Source of the DNA: Patescibacteria group bacterium
Lineage (GTDB): Bacteria; Patescibacteriota; Patescibacteriia; UBA9934
Assembly: GCA_018818445.1 (NCBI GenBank)
Contig: JAHISC010000027.1
Location: 1 to 6,968 of the forward strand
DNA: 6,968 nt
Direction of reading: 5' to 3'
The position numbers and the translations under genes are program-made. Shown here piece by piece: positions 1-5,203 of this stretch. The first letter of the stretch is position 1, and every line of letters begins with the position of its first letter. The notes under the pieces were generated by a model, which searched no databases, was not told the DNA's origin, and saw only the letters and a program-made list of their open reading frames with translations.

Positions 1-2811
1 AATAGCACTAATGAAGTATTGAGCTTGTTCCGGCAGTGTCCATTCAACGGAATTAAAGGAAGACGGATTACTTATCTGCCCAATTATACTAGTGGAACCA
101 GTCCAGAGATTCTGCACTCTGATCTCAATGAAATCGAGCGGTTGATTGCCAGAGAACTCAACAGCTATGAGATACGGGTTACCATCTTTTTCAATTTCCT
201 GGTTATTGAATGGATTAGTTATAGCTAATCCTGATCCGCTGCTCGCCTCCGTAACCTTTATTTGGATTGAATCACGTCCTTGGTTGTCAATGTCATCGTA
301 GGCGACTACAGAGAGCGTGTGCGTGCCCTCAGTGACCCAACTAGGTAAGACAACCATCGTTCCGGCTCGGTCATAAGAGAGATCTATAAAACTGTCGTCA
401 ATTCGATATTCAATTTTACTAATTCCGCGTGGGGCATTCGCATTAATCTGGACCATGAATTCGCGGCCGACCTCACTATTTCTGCCCGGCGCTTGTATTG
501 AAATGCTTGGGAAGTTTGCTGGGACATGAAGATCATCATTTTCAGTCGGGATCTCGCAGGTTTCCATCGGTGCTTCACCTTCATCAAGTTCAGCATTGGC
601 GCGTACCAAGTATTCTTGAATAGCTGTTTCCCATGCGCGGTAATAAGGGTCATTACTTTCGCCGCTTAGAGCCTGGGCTGGTTTATTTTTATTGATGTAG
701 TGCAAAATTGAATGATACTGTCCGCAGATTTTTTCTTCTCGGAATCTCTCTGGCGTGTATTCTGTCGCCAACTTACCAGAGGCAGTATCAATGACAACTT
801 TTTCGCTTGGCACCTGCCCATCCATAACAGGAACGCCAACCTGAGGGATTGAAGGAGCTGCAAAACCTTCCACCGCTGTTCCTGCTAAGGCATTACGCAT
901 AAATTCATTCCAAACCGGTGCTGCCACAGTCGAGCCACCAGAGCCGCGGTTCATTTCTGCGCCATTTGTGTTACCACTCCAAACTCCAGCTACCAAAGAT
1001 GGGGTGTAGCCAATTGTCCAAGCATCGTTGTAGTCATTAGTCGTTCCGGTTTTAGTTGCCACTGGTCGCCCAGGAAGTGTTAGTAGTGAGCCTGTACCAA
1101 AAGCGTAGGCTCGTGAGGCGTCATCGGACAAAACATTGGTAATCATCCTGGCGACATTAACATCAATTACTTGCTCGCCTTCGTTTTCTTCCCATTCTCT
1201 TAGAGTATCGCCCTTACTATCCTCAACTTGTAAAATTGCAACTGGTTCATGGTACTTGCCTTCATCGGCAAAAACAGCATAAGCGCCCACATGATCGAGA
1301 AGTTTAACTTCAGCACCACCCAACACAATCGCTAGCCCGAAGTTGCCTCTATCTTCGAAGGTTGTGTAGCCTAGTCGTTCTGCATAATCGATCGCATAAT
1401 CAACTCCAACTAGATAGAGCATTTTTACAGCCGCAATATTGAGTGACCCCTGGAGAGCTTTACGAATAGTTACAGGGCCATGCTCCTTGAGATTGTAGTT
1501 GCGCGGATGATAAGCACCAGTTGCAGTTGCAAAGGTTGTTTCTACGTCCCAAAGGATCGTATTAGGAGTAAAACCTCTTTCAAAAGCAGCAGAATAAACA
1601 ATTGGCTTAAAGCTTGAGCCTGGCTGTAAAGGGCGTAAAGTCACGTTGACTTGCCCATCGATATCATCGTTGAAATAATCGGCTGACCCGACCATGGCCA
1701 AGATCTGACCGTTGTTAGGGTCCATTGCAACTAATCCTGAGTTATTAAAGCCATAGCCTTCTGATCGTGCTTCGATGTTATTAGTAATGGCTTCTTCAGC
1801 CATTTTTTGTTTATCAAAATCAATCGTTGTTGTGACCTTTAGACCACCTTGTTCAACTATCACTTGGCCGTACTCTTCTTCTAGTTGCTCCTTAACCCAG
1901 AGCACAAAGTGTGGGGCTTCGATACCGGACAGATTTAAGGCGACCGTAGTATCTTCTGCTAGAGCAGCATCAGCTTCTTCGCGAGTGATGTGCTCAAATT
2001 CAACTAGACTTTCAATAATCCAATCACGTCGTTGCTTTAAGCGATCCGGGTTGTTCAAGAACATTGATGGCGCTTGTGGCAAAGCAGCTAAAGTAGCACC
2101 TTCTGCAATACTAACTTCTTCGATTGGTTTATCGAAATAGGCCTGAGATGCTGATTCAATACCGTAATTAGTTGAGCCGTAAGGGATCTCATTTAAATAG
2201 AGCTGCAATATTTCGTCTTTGGTATATCGGCGTTCAAGGGCAAAAGATAAAACTATTTCCTTAATTTTTCTAGTGTAAGTTTGCTCCGTAGTTAGAATAG
2301 CGTTCTTGACTAACTGTTGTGTGATAGTCGAAGCTCCTTGGCCGGTAGGATCGAGCGTTGTTACATTAACAAAAATAGCTCGCATTATTCCTTTGTAATC
2401 AATACCACCGTGCTCATAGAATTTTCTGTCTTCCGCAACAATAGTTGACCATCGGACGTACTCAGGAATTTGGTCGAGGGTGACCAAGGTTCTTTTTTCA
2501 TCTCCTGAAATCTCGTAGAGTAGATGCTCACCAGTGCGATCATAGATCTTGGTCGATTGCTCAACTTCGCGAAGCGTTAAAACACCTGGGTCAGGCAAGT
2601 CTCGTGATAGCCAAGCAAACATTCCTAAGAATATGATGGCGCCAAACAAAAATAGGGCAACGCAGGCCAAGATTATATTCTTAATCAGTGACTGGCGATC
2701 CCATTTTTTTAGAAAACTCCGGCTAACATCTTTAATTTTTTGCCAAGAGGGAAAATTTCTATTGTGGTGCTTTTTTGAGGCCCATGAATGTTGTGGTCGC
2801 ATTGGTGTCAT
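1..2811 (-). CDS. Class A penicillin-binding protein (PBP1A-type), with C-terminal Ig-like domains; 3' end beyond window
   Basis: Bifunctional murein synthase that polymerises glycan strands and cross-links peptides outside the membrane. The frame is open for 937 codons from the ATG at 2811 and runs off the window, so the C-terminus is missing. A basic N-terminus is followed by one membrane anchor (about residues 44-68). The glycosyltransferase domain has the EDRKFYEHGG motif with catalytic Glu127, and GASTITQQ at 159-166. The transpeptidase domain has SSFK (nucleophile Ser399, Lys402), SLN (456-458) and KTGT (587-590), so all catalytic motifs are intact. After a linker come two Ig-like beta domains (about 767-850, and from about 862), making it longer than most PBP1A proteins. 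A second ATG at 2802 (M4) is an alternative start; an in-frame TGA at 2835-2833 rules out anything further upstream. Neither start has a Shine-Dalgarno site. It is divergent from the 3D/DPBB gene. The family call is secure; the role of the Ig domains is inferred. Confidence 0.95.
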   Translation of the reverse strand, partial: MTPMRPQHSWASKKHHNRNFPSWQKIKDVSRSFLKKWDRQSLIKNIILACVALFLFGAIIFLGMFAWLSRDLPDPGVLTLREVEQSTKIYDRTGEHLLYEISGDEKRTLVTLDQIPEYVRWSTIVAEDRKFYEHGGIDYKGIMRAIFVNVTTLDPTGQGASTITQQLVKNAILTTEQTYTRKIKEIVLSFALERRYTKDEILQLYLNEIPYGSTNYGIESASQAYFDKPIEEVSIAEGATLAALPQAPSMFLNNPDRLKQRRDWIIESLVEFEHITREEADAALAEDTTVALNLSGIEAPHFVLWVKEQLEEEYGQVIVEQGGLKVTTTIDFDKQKMAEEAITNNIEARSEGYGFNNSGLVAMDPNNGQILAMVGSADYFNDDIDGQVNVTLRPLQPGSSFKPIVYSAAFERGFTPNTILWDVETTFATATGAYHPRNYNLKEHGPVTIRKALQGSLNIAAVKMLYLVGVDYAIDYAERLGYTTFEDRGNFGLAIVLGGAEVKLLDHVGAYAVFADEGKYHEPVAILQVEDSKGDTLREWEENEGEQVIDVNVARMITNVLSDDASRAYAFGTGSLLTLPGRPVATKTGTTNDYNDAWTIGYTPSLVAGVWSGNTNGAEMNRGSGGSTVAAPVWNEFMRNALAGTAVEGFAAPSIPQVGVPVMDGQVPSEKVVIDTASGKLATEYTPERFREEKICGQYHSILHYINKNKPAQALSGESNDPYYRAWETAIQEYLVRANAELDEGEAPMETCEIPTENDDLHVPANFPSISIQAPGRNSEVGREFMVQINANAPRGISKIEYRIDDSFIDLSYDRAGTMVVLPSWVTEGTHTLSVVAYDDIDNQGRDSIQIKVTEASSGSGLAITNPFNNQEIEKDGNPYLIAVEFSGNQPLDFIEIRVQNLWTGSTSIIGQISNPSSFNSVEWTLPEQAQYFISAI

Positions 2812-2831
2812 AGAGATATTTGAATAACGAG

Positions 2832-2860
2832 ATCATAGCGGAAAAAATGAAAAAAGGCAA
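2832..2860 (-). promoter_or_regulatory. Candidate sigma70-type promoter for the PBP gene
   Basis: Read on the minus strand, TTGCCT (2860-2855) and TATGAT (2837-2832) are separated by 17 nt. These match the consensus at 4/6 and 5/6. Transcription would start near 2825, giving a leader of about 14 nt that is A/T-rich and has no Shine-Dalgarno site. The position is right for the PBP gene, but the -35 box is weak. Confidence 0.45.
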
Positions 2861-2913
2861 GAAAAACCTCACAAATTAAAGGGCGAAAATTAGCCAAAAA
2901 AGCCTTAAAATCG

Positions 2914-2942
2914 TTGACAAAACAGGCAAATTATGCTAGTAT
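2914..2942 (+). promoter_or_regulatory. Strong sigma70-type promoter with extended -10, for the 3D/DPBB gene
   Basis: A perfect -35 box TTGACA (2914-2919), a 17-nt spacer and -10 TAGTAT (2937-2942) preceded by TGC (extended -10). The predicted start is near 2949, which puts the leader hairpin at the very 5' end of the mRNA. This is the best promoter match in the window and suggests strong constitutive expression. Confidence 0.85.
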
Positions 2943-2950
2943 TTAAGCAT

Positions 2951-2995
2951 TCCCGATTTAGCGGGATGTTTTTTATTCCCTAATTTTGGAGGGGA
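2951..2995 (+). promoter_or_regulatory. Structured 5' leader with a 5'-terminal hairpin and a stem that can cover the RBS
   Basis: TCCCG (2951-2955) pairs with CGGGA (2962-2966) around a 6-nt loop and is followed by a T-run (2969-2974), which looks like a terminator. It begins only a few bases from the predicted transcription start, so it may instead protect the 5' end of the mRNA. TTCCCT (2976-2981) can pair with AGGGGA (2990-2995), covering the GGAGGGG ribosome-binding site (2988-2994). CGGGA could alternatively pair with TTCCC, so the two hairpins are partly exclusive. Pairing is visible in the sequence; any regulatory role is inferred. It is too short for a known riboswitch aptamer. Confidence 0.4.
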
Positions 2996-3000
2996 TTACT

Positions 3001-3543
3001 ATGAACAAAAAAAATAAAGGATGGAAGCGATTTTTGAAAAAGTCGCCTCTCGAATTTGCAGTAATTGGTCTTATGCTAGCTGTCTTAGCTTATGGTGTGC
3101 TTCCTGGTGAAGCTTATGCCGATGAGACAAACAGCTTGTCTTATATGGAAGAGACAATTCAGTTACAAATTCAGGCCATCCAAAACAAAACAATCAATTA
3201 CGGCGTATTGCCAACTGCTGAAATACGTTCACCGGAGAAGACAATGTCTAGCATCCCGGTGACTGCGTACAACTCTGTCCCATGGCAGACTGACGCAACC
3301 CCATGTATTGGAGCGCAGGGTACGGACATTTGTGCCTACCTAGAGGCTGGAAGCAATACCTGTGCGGCTAACTTCGTTCCACTTGGGACTGTTCTCGAAG
3401 TGGAAGGTCTTGGAACCTGTGTGGTTCGTGACCGTATGAATGCACGATACTTTTACCGCGTCGACTGGTACATGGGTATGGACGTCGCGTCAGCTAAAAG
3501 TTTCGGAGTTCAGTATAAAGAAATCGGAGTTTATCCATCATAA
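3001..3543 (+). CDS. Exported 3D/double-psi beta-barrel domain protein
   Basis: A 180-residue secreted protein. The ATG at 3001 is chosen because GGAGGGG (2988-2994) lies 6 nt upstream; an in-frame TTG at 2986 would overlap that site. The N-terminus is basic (KKNKGWKRFLKK), then a hydrophobic segment (about 17-36) and a likely signal peptidase site after AYA (38-40). Residues 41-83 form a linker. Residues 85-178 resemble the 3D / RlpA-like barrel found in murein-cleaving or wall-associated proteins: VTAYNS, WQTDATPC, GTCVVRDRMN and RVDWYMGMD, with candidate motif Asp residues 98, 144, 155 and 161. Four cysteines (102, 111, 121, 140) in the barrel suggest disulfides formed after export. There is no separate peptidoglycan-binding or catalytic domain. 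It is divergent from the PBP gene, consistent with a cell-wall role. The fold assignment is fairly sure; enzymatic activity is unproven. Confidence 0.85.
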   Translation: MNKKNKGWKRFLKKSPLEFAVIGLMLAVLAYGVLPGEAYADETNSLSYMEETIQLQIQAIQNKTINYGVLPTAEIRSPEKTMSSIPVTAYNSVPWQTDATPCIGAQGTDICAYLEAGSNTCAANFVPLGTVLEVEGLGTCVVRDRMNARYFYRVDWYMGMDVASAKSFGVQYKEIGVYPS

Positions 3544-3571
3544 AAAAGTACCCCCAACGGGGTACTTTTTT
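3542..3571 (+). terminator. Intrinsic terminator after the 3D/DPBB gene
   Basis: A perfect 13-bp stem, 3542-3554 with 3559-3571, has a CAAC loop and ends in six Ts. It overlaps the TAA stop codon. The A-run on the other side makes it potentially bidirectional. Confidence 0.95.
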
Positions 3572-3596
3572 GTTGTGCTCGCTTGAATGGAGGGCA

Positions 3597-3625
3597 TTGA
3601 TTGCCGCTTCTTGCTATGGTAGTAT
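3597..3625 (+). promoter_or_regulatory. Extended -10 promoter for the lipoprotein gene
   Basis: TTGATT (3597-3602), a 17-nt spacer and TAGTAT (3620-3625) preceded by TGG. The hexamer and TGn extension match those of the 3D/DPBB promoter. The predicted start is near 3632, giving a leader of about 20 nt that is A/T-rich with no Shine-Dalgarno site. It lies just beyond the previous terminator, so this gene is a separate unit. Confidence 0.7.
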
Positions 3626-3651
3626 TCAAACATAATTTAACTAATTTATTT

Positions 3652-4227
3652 ATGAAAAAGATACTACTTTTTGCAGTAAGTTTAGCACTTGTTGGTGCTG
3701 GCTGCCTTGGTGGCGGTAATAAAACCGTCGAAGGTGACTGGGTTTTGGCCTTTGACCTGCCAAAGGAGTGGGTGATGGTCGCGCCTTATTCACTCGACAG
3801 TCCAATTGATTTGGAAAAGCAGATCGAGCGTACAGACTCTGAAGTCTGGTTGCAGAGCACGCCAAAGCTTATTTACCAATCGAGTGGGTTCAAACCAAAT
3901 GATGAGACAATCGCTGAGGCTGGACTCGATTGGGATGAAGATGTCGTGACTCAAGAGTATAGCCAGATCGTAGTAACTTATTTGGATTCGCGTCGGTTGA
4001 TTCCAGAAGGAGCCGAAGATTTAGGTAACGGATTTTACAAATTCAAACTCTGTGAAGATGATGAAGATTGTCGCATTGGCGGAGCTTATAATTATGAATA
4101 TTATTTAGTGACTCAGGATGCGAAATTTAAGTTTCAGGTTAGTGGAGAGGTTAATAAAGTAGAAGATATAATCTTCTCAGCCGAGGAAACAACAGTCCCA
4201 GAGGTTGATTACGGTTTTTCGGAATAA
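3652..4227 (+). CDS. Predicted lipoprotein of unknown function
   Basis: A 191-residue acidic protein with a short lipoprotein-type signal: MKK, a hydrophobic stretch (4-14), then VGAGC with Cys18 as the candidate lipidated residue. The residue three before the Cys is Gly rather than the usual Leu, so the lipobox is imperfect. The frame is open upstream to 3601, but the ATG at 3652 is chosen because it gives a proper signal sequence and lies downstream of the predicted transcription start. The mature part starts with a Gly-rich linker and then mixed beta-rich sequence, including DWVLAFDLPKEWVM (about 29-42) and a Cys pair in LCEDDEDC. I recognise no family. Its own promoter and terminator isolate it. 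Membrane anchoring is inferred and its function is unknown. Confidence 0.8.
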   Translation: MKKILLFAVSLALVGAGCLGGGNKTVEGDWVLAFDLPKEWVMVAPYSLDSPIDLEKQIERTDSEVWLQSTPKLIYQSSGFKPNDETIAEAGLDWDEDVVTQEYSQIVVTYLDSRRLIPEGAEDLGNGFYKFKLCEDDEDCRIGGAYNYEYYLVTQDAKFKFQVSGEVNKVEDIIFSAEETTVPEVDYGFSE

Positions 4228-4241
4228 GGGTTTAAAAACAA

Positions 4242-4269
4242 AAAAAATCGGACATTTGTCCGGTTTTTT
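4242..4269 (+). terminator. Intrinsic terminator of the lipoprotein gene
   Basis: CGGAC (4249-4253) pairs with GTCCG (4258-4262) around an ATTT loop. The stem is extended by a T-G wobble and an A-run facing a T-run (4264-4269). It lies about 15 nt after the stop codon. Confidence 0.9.
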
Positions 4270-4290
4270 GTTTGGAGGCCGCGGCCGGAA

Positions 4291-4378
4291 TCCCGCCAGA
4301 GAGCGGGATGTCCTGCATTCGCTCGGCCATAGCAAAGTTTACTTTGCCATAGCGCTCGCTCATTTGGTCATCGGACCT
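4291..4378. other. Cluster of small hairpins and short direct repeats
   Basis: TCCCGC (4291-4296) pairs with GCGGGA (4303-4308). GCAAAG (4332-4337) pairs with CTTTGC (4342-4347) around TTTA. GCCATAGC occurs twice as a direct repeat (4326-4333 and 4346-4353), each copy flanked by a CGCTCG-type motif. GGTC/GACC (4367-4378) makes another small stem. No credible protein is encoded. It could be a REP-like extragenic palindrome cluster or the remnant of a tRNA-derived element. Confidence 0.5.
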
Positions 4379-4382
4379 TATA

Positions 4383-4469
4383 TGCGCCGGTCCTCATCCG
4401 GCCAACGAAAAAAGATCAAGCTATCGCTTCATCTTTTTTGGAGGCCGCGGCCGGAATCGGACCGGCGCA
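4383..4469. repeat. Inverted copy of the tRNA-Cys T-arm
   Basis: Positions 4383-4403 are the inverse of 4449-4469, which contain the T-stem, T-loop and flank of tRNA-Cys, with 18 of 21 positions matching. All three differences fall in the T-loop. The two arms enclose the tRNA terminator hairpin. In a read-through transcript the arms could pair with each other and compete with tRNA folding. This visible inverted repeat is in addition to the 22-bp direct repeat. Confidence 0.75.
4408..4439 (-). terminator. Terminator of tRNA-Cys (potentially bidirectional)
   Basis: AAAAAAGAT (4408-4416) is complementary to ATCTTTTTT (4431-4439). An inner AAGC/GCTT stem and a TATC loop are separated from it by a C-C mismatch. 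On the minus strand it begins at the last base of the tRNA and ends in six Ts, as expected for a tRNA terminator. The symmetry would also stop transcription from the other side. Confidence 0.85.
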
Positions 4470-4514
4470 ATAGAGGTTTTGCAGACCCCCGCGTTACCAC
4501 TTCGCCACGCGGCC
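4439..4514 (-). tRNA. tRNA-Cys (anticodon GCA), CCA encoded
   Basis: A 76-nt cloverleaf. The acceptor stem GGCCGCG (4514-4508) pairs with CGCGGCC (4449-4443). The discriminator is U73 (4442), as cysteinyl-tRNA synthetase requires, and CCA is encoded (4441-4439). The D-arm has a GCG/CGC stem and contains AGTGGTAA. The anticodon stem-loop is GGGGT-CTGCAAA-ACCTC, giving anticodon GCA with one G-U pair. The T-stem is GCCGG/CCGGC. Two oddities: the T-loop reads TCCGATT, with C where nearly all tRNAs have U55, and the variable region comes out at 6 nt. The isoacceptor call is secure; full function is likely but the loop deserves checking. Confidence 0.93.
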
Positions 4515-4530
4515 TAAATAACGCAAGCGA

Positions 4531-4559
4531 ATATTAACAAAAACAAGGGCATTTTGCAA
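4531..4559 (-). promoter_or_regulatory. Candidate promoter of tRNA-Cys
   Basis: On the minus strand, TTGCAA (4559-4554), a 17-nt spacer and TAATAT (4536-4531). Each box matches consensus at 4 of 6. Predicted initiation near 4524 leaves a leader of about 10 nt before the tRNA. Position supports it more than sequence does. The tRNA might also be read from the upstream 4727-5152 gene on the same strand. Confidence 0.45.
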
Positions 4560-4583
4560 CCCTTGATTTATTTTTTTCTTTTT
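4544..4583 (+). terminator. Possible terminator hairpin on the plus strand
   Basis: CAAGGG (4544-4549) pairs with CCCTTG (4560-4565) around a 10-nt loop, followed by a long T-rich tract (4566-4583). It looks like an intrinsic terminator, but no plus-strand gene ends here. It overlaps the candidate tRNA promoter, so it may be fortuitous or may stop read-through coming from 4227. Confidence 0.3.
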
Positions 4584-4584
4584 A

Positions 4585-4727
4585 AAACCACTGCAGTACA
4601 AATTCTTCATTCGGCATGTCGTGACACGGATTTTCCAGACTAAATTTTCGACTAACAATTAATTATGTTGCTGAAAAATCTGTGTCACAAATCATGCCTC
4701 AATCATAATTTAGTACTGCAGTGGTTT
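4585..4727. mobile_element. MITE-like palindromic element with TA flanks
   Basis: AAACCACTGCAGTAC (4585-4599) is the exact inverse of 4713-4727, and TA flanks both ends (4583-4584 and 4728-4729). Further inward, GGCATG (4613-4618) matches CATGCC (4693-4698), and 4622-4638 matches 4671-4687 at 15 of 17 positions. Together these give two arms of about 55 bp around a 32-nt AT-rich centre (4639-4670). No ORF is inside. Short length, terminal inverted repeats and a TA duplication fit a non-autonomous element of the IS630/Tc1-mariner type; that family link is inferred. The right edge coincides with the stop codon of the 4727-5152 gene. A long regulatory hairpin is the alternative. Confidence 0.65.
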
Positions 4728-5152
4728 TATATCCGGCTCTCTTGCAAAATACGGATGATTTGATCGAGAGGCAGGGAAGCTAAATTCTTTGGCACGGTTT
4801 CACCAACAGCATTCATCACATCAGTATGCATAGCATCCACAATTTCGTTCTTCAATGCTTCTGGTGCACAGAGAATTATCTCCTCATAGCCTTTTTTTAG
4901 ATAAGACTTCAATAAATCACTCAGCTCTTGGTAGAGTTCAACTCGAATATGCTTTTTTTGCTCATCGAGATCTGGTGGGGCCGCGTTTGGTACGCCGCTA
5001 GCTCGAGCCTCTGGTTTCTCGGTCTCCATCTCAATCACGCGAAGTTCTTCAACCTCACGCTCAAAAGCAGTGTAAATTTTTGCTAATTCATTGTTAGTGA
5101 CAACAATCAGCGTTTTTTTAGGGTACCCAAGATAATGTTCAGAAATAATCAT
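4727..5152 (-). CDS. Host_attach / baeRF-like (bacterial eRF1-domain) protein
   Basis: A 141-residue soluble protein with no signal peptide or membrane segment. The N-terminal strand TLIVVTNNELAKIY (about 14-27), a charged middle region (28-70) and C-terminal YEEIILCAPEALKNEIVDAM followed by LASLPLDQIIRIL resemble the family annotated as 'required for attachment to host cells', which is related to the bacterial eRF1-like (baeRF) domains. Its actual role in bacteria is poorly known; ribosome-associated functions have been proposed for the wider group. I see no GGQ motif. The ATG at 5152 lies about 8 nt after a TATAAT box, so the mRNA is predicted to be leaderless. The TAA stop sits on the edge of the palindromic element, though the protein seems to end where the family usually ends. 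It is divergent from the VIT1-like gene. Confidence 0.75.
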   Translation of the reverse strand: MIISEHYLGYPKKTLIVVTNNELAKIYTAFEREVEELRVIEMETEKPEARASGVPNAAPPDLDEQKKHIRVELYQELSDLLKSYLKKGYEEIILCAPEALKNEIVDAMHTDVMNAVGETVPKNLASLPLDQIIRILQESRI

Positions 5153-5160
5153 ACAACTCT

Positions 5161-5189
5161 ATTATATGCTATAATGCCTGATATGTCAG
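5161..5189 (-). promoter_or_regulatory. Near-consensus promoter for the 4727-5152 gene (leaderless transcript)
   Basis: On the minus strand, CTGACA (5189-5184), a 17-nt spacer and a perfect TATAAT (5166-5161). The expected start is around 5154 and the ATG is at 5152, leaving almost no 5' UTR. The -35 box overlaps the AGGAGG ribosome-binding site (5188-5193) of the divergent transporter gene. Confidence 0.8.
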
Positions 5190-5193
5190 GAGG
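5167..5193 (+). promoter_or_regulatory. Extended -10 promoter and RBS of the VIT1-like operon
   Basis: TGCTATAAT (5167-5175) is a perfect extended -10 box; no good -35 box is found 17 nt upstream (AATCAT). Transcription would start near 5182. AGGAGG (5188-5193) follows, 10 nt before the ATG at 5204, and decides that start over in-frame ATGs at 5174 (inside the -10 box) and 5183. The two divergent -10 boxes form ATTATA-TGC-TATAAT (5161-5175). Confidence 0.75.
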
Positions 5194-5203
5194 AAAACTG
5201 AGA

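Larger units (their letters stand above)
4271..4458. repeat. 22-bp direct repeats of the tRNA-Cys 3' end, 166 bp apart
   Basis: Two identical 22-bp copies occupy 4271-4292 and 4437-4458. The right copy is the tRNA-Cys 3' end: part of the T-arm, the acceptor strand, discriminator and CCA. The left copy stops at 4292, where the sequences diverge (CCGCC against GGACC). This layout resembles attL/attR left by integration at a tRNA 3' end, or a partial tandem duplication of the tRNA. No integrase gene lies in the 144 bp between the copies or elsewhere in the window. Confidence 0.85.

Noticed and set aside
1775..2140. Plus-strand open frame inside the PBP gene
   Set aside because: Antisense shadow of a long, motif-verified coding frame; Ser/Thr-rich low-complexity translation with no RBS.
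2549..2827. Plus-strand open frame opposite the PBP N-terminus
   Set aside because: Shadow of the PBP frame; no promoter or RBS and no recognisable domain.
2951..2977. Leader hairpin plus T-run as an attenuator
   Set aside because: It begins within a few bases of the predicted transcription start, too early for normal intrinsic termination; kept only as a structured leader.
2986..3000. Upstream TTG start for the 3D/DPBB gene
   Set aside because: It overlaps the GGAGGGG ribosome-binding site that serves the ATG at 3001, and that ATG gives a normal signal peptide.
4205..4537. Open frame of 110 codons on the plus strand
   Set aside because: It covers a terminator, the repeats and the antisense of tRNA-Cys, with no RBS; it is a by-product of GC-rich structured sequence.
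4270..4730. CRISPR array
   Set aside because: Repeats are only two direct copies plus inverted repeats, with no regular repeat-spacer pattern and no cas genes.
5135..5203. Longer N-terminus for the VIT1-like protein
   Set aside because: It would start upstream of or inside the -10 box; the AGGAGG site points to the ATG at 5204, where family similarity also begins.
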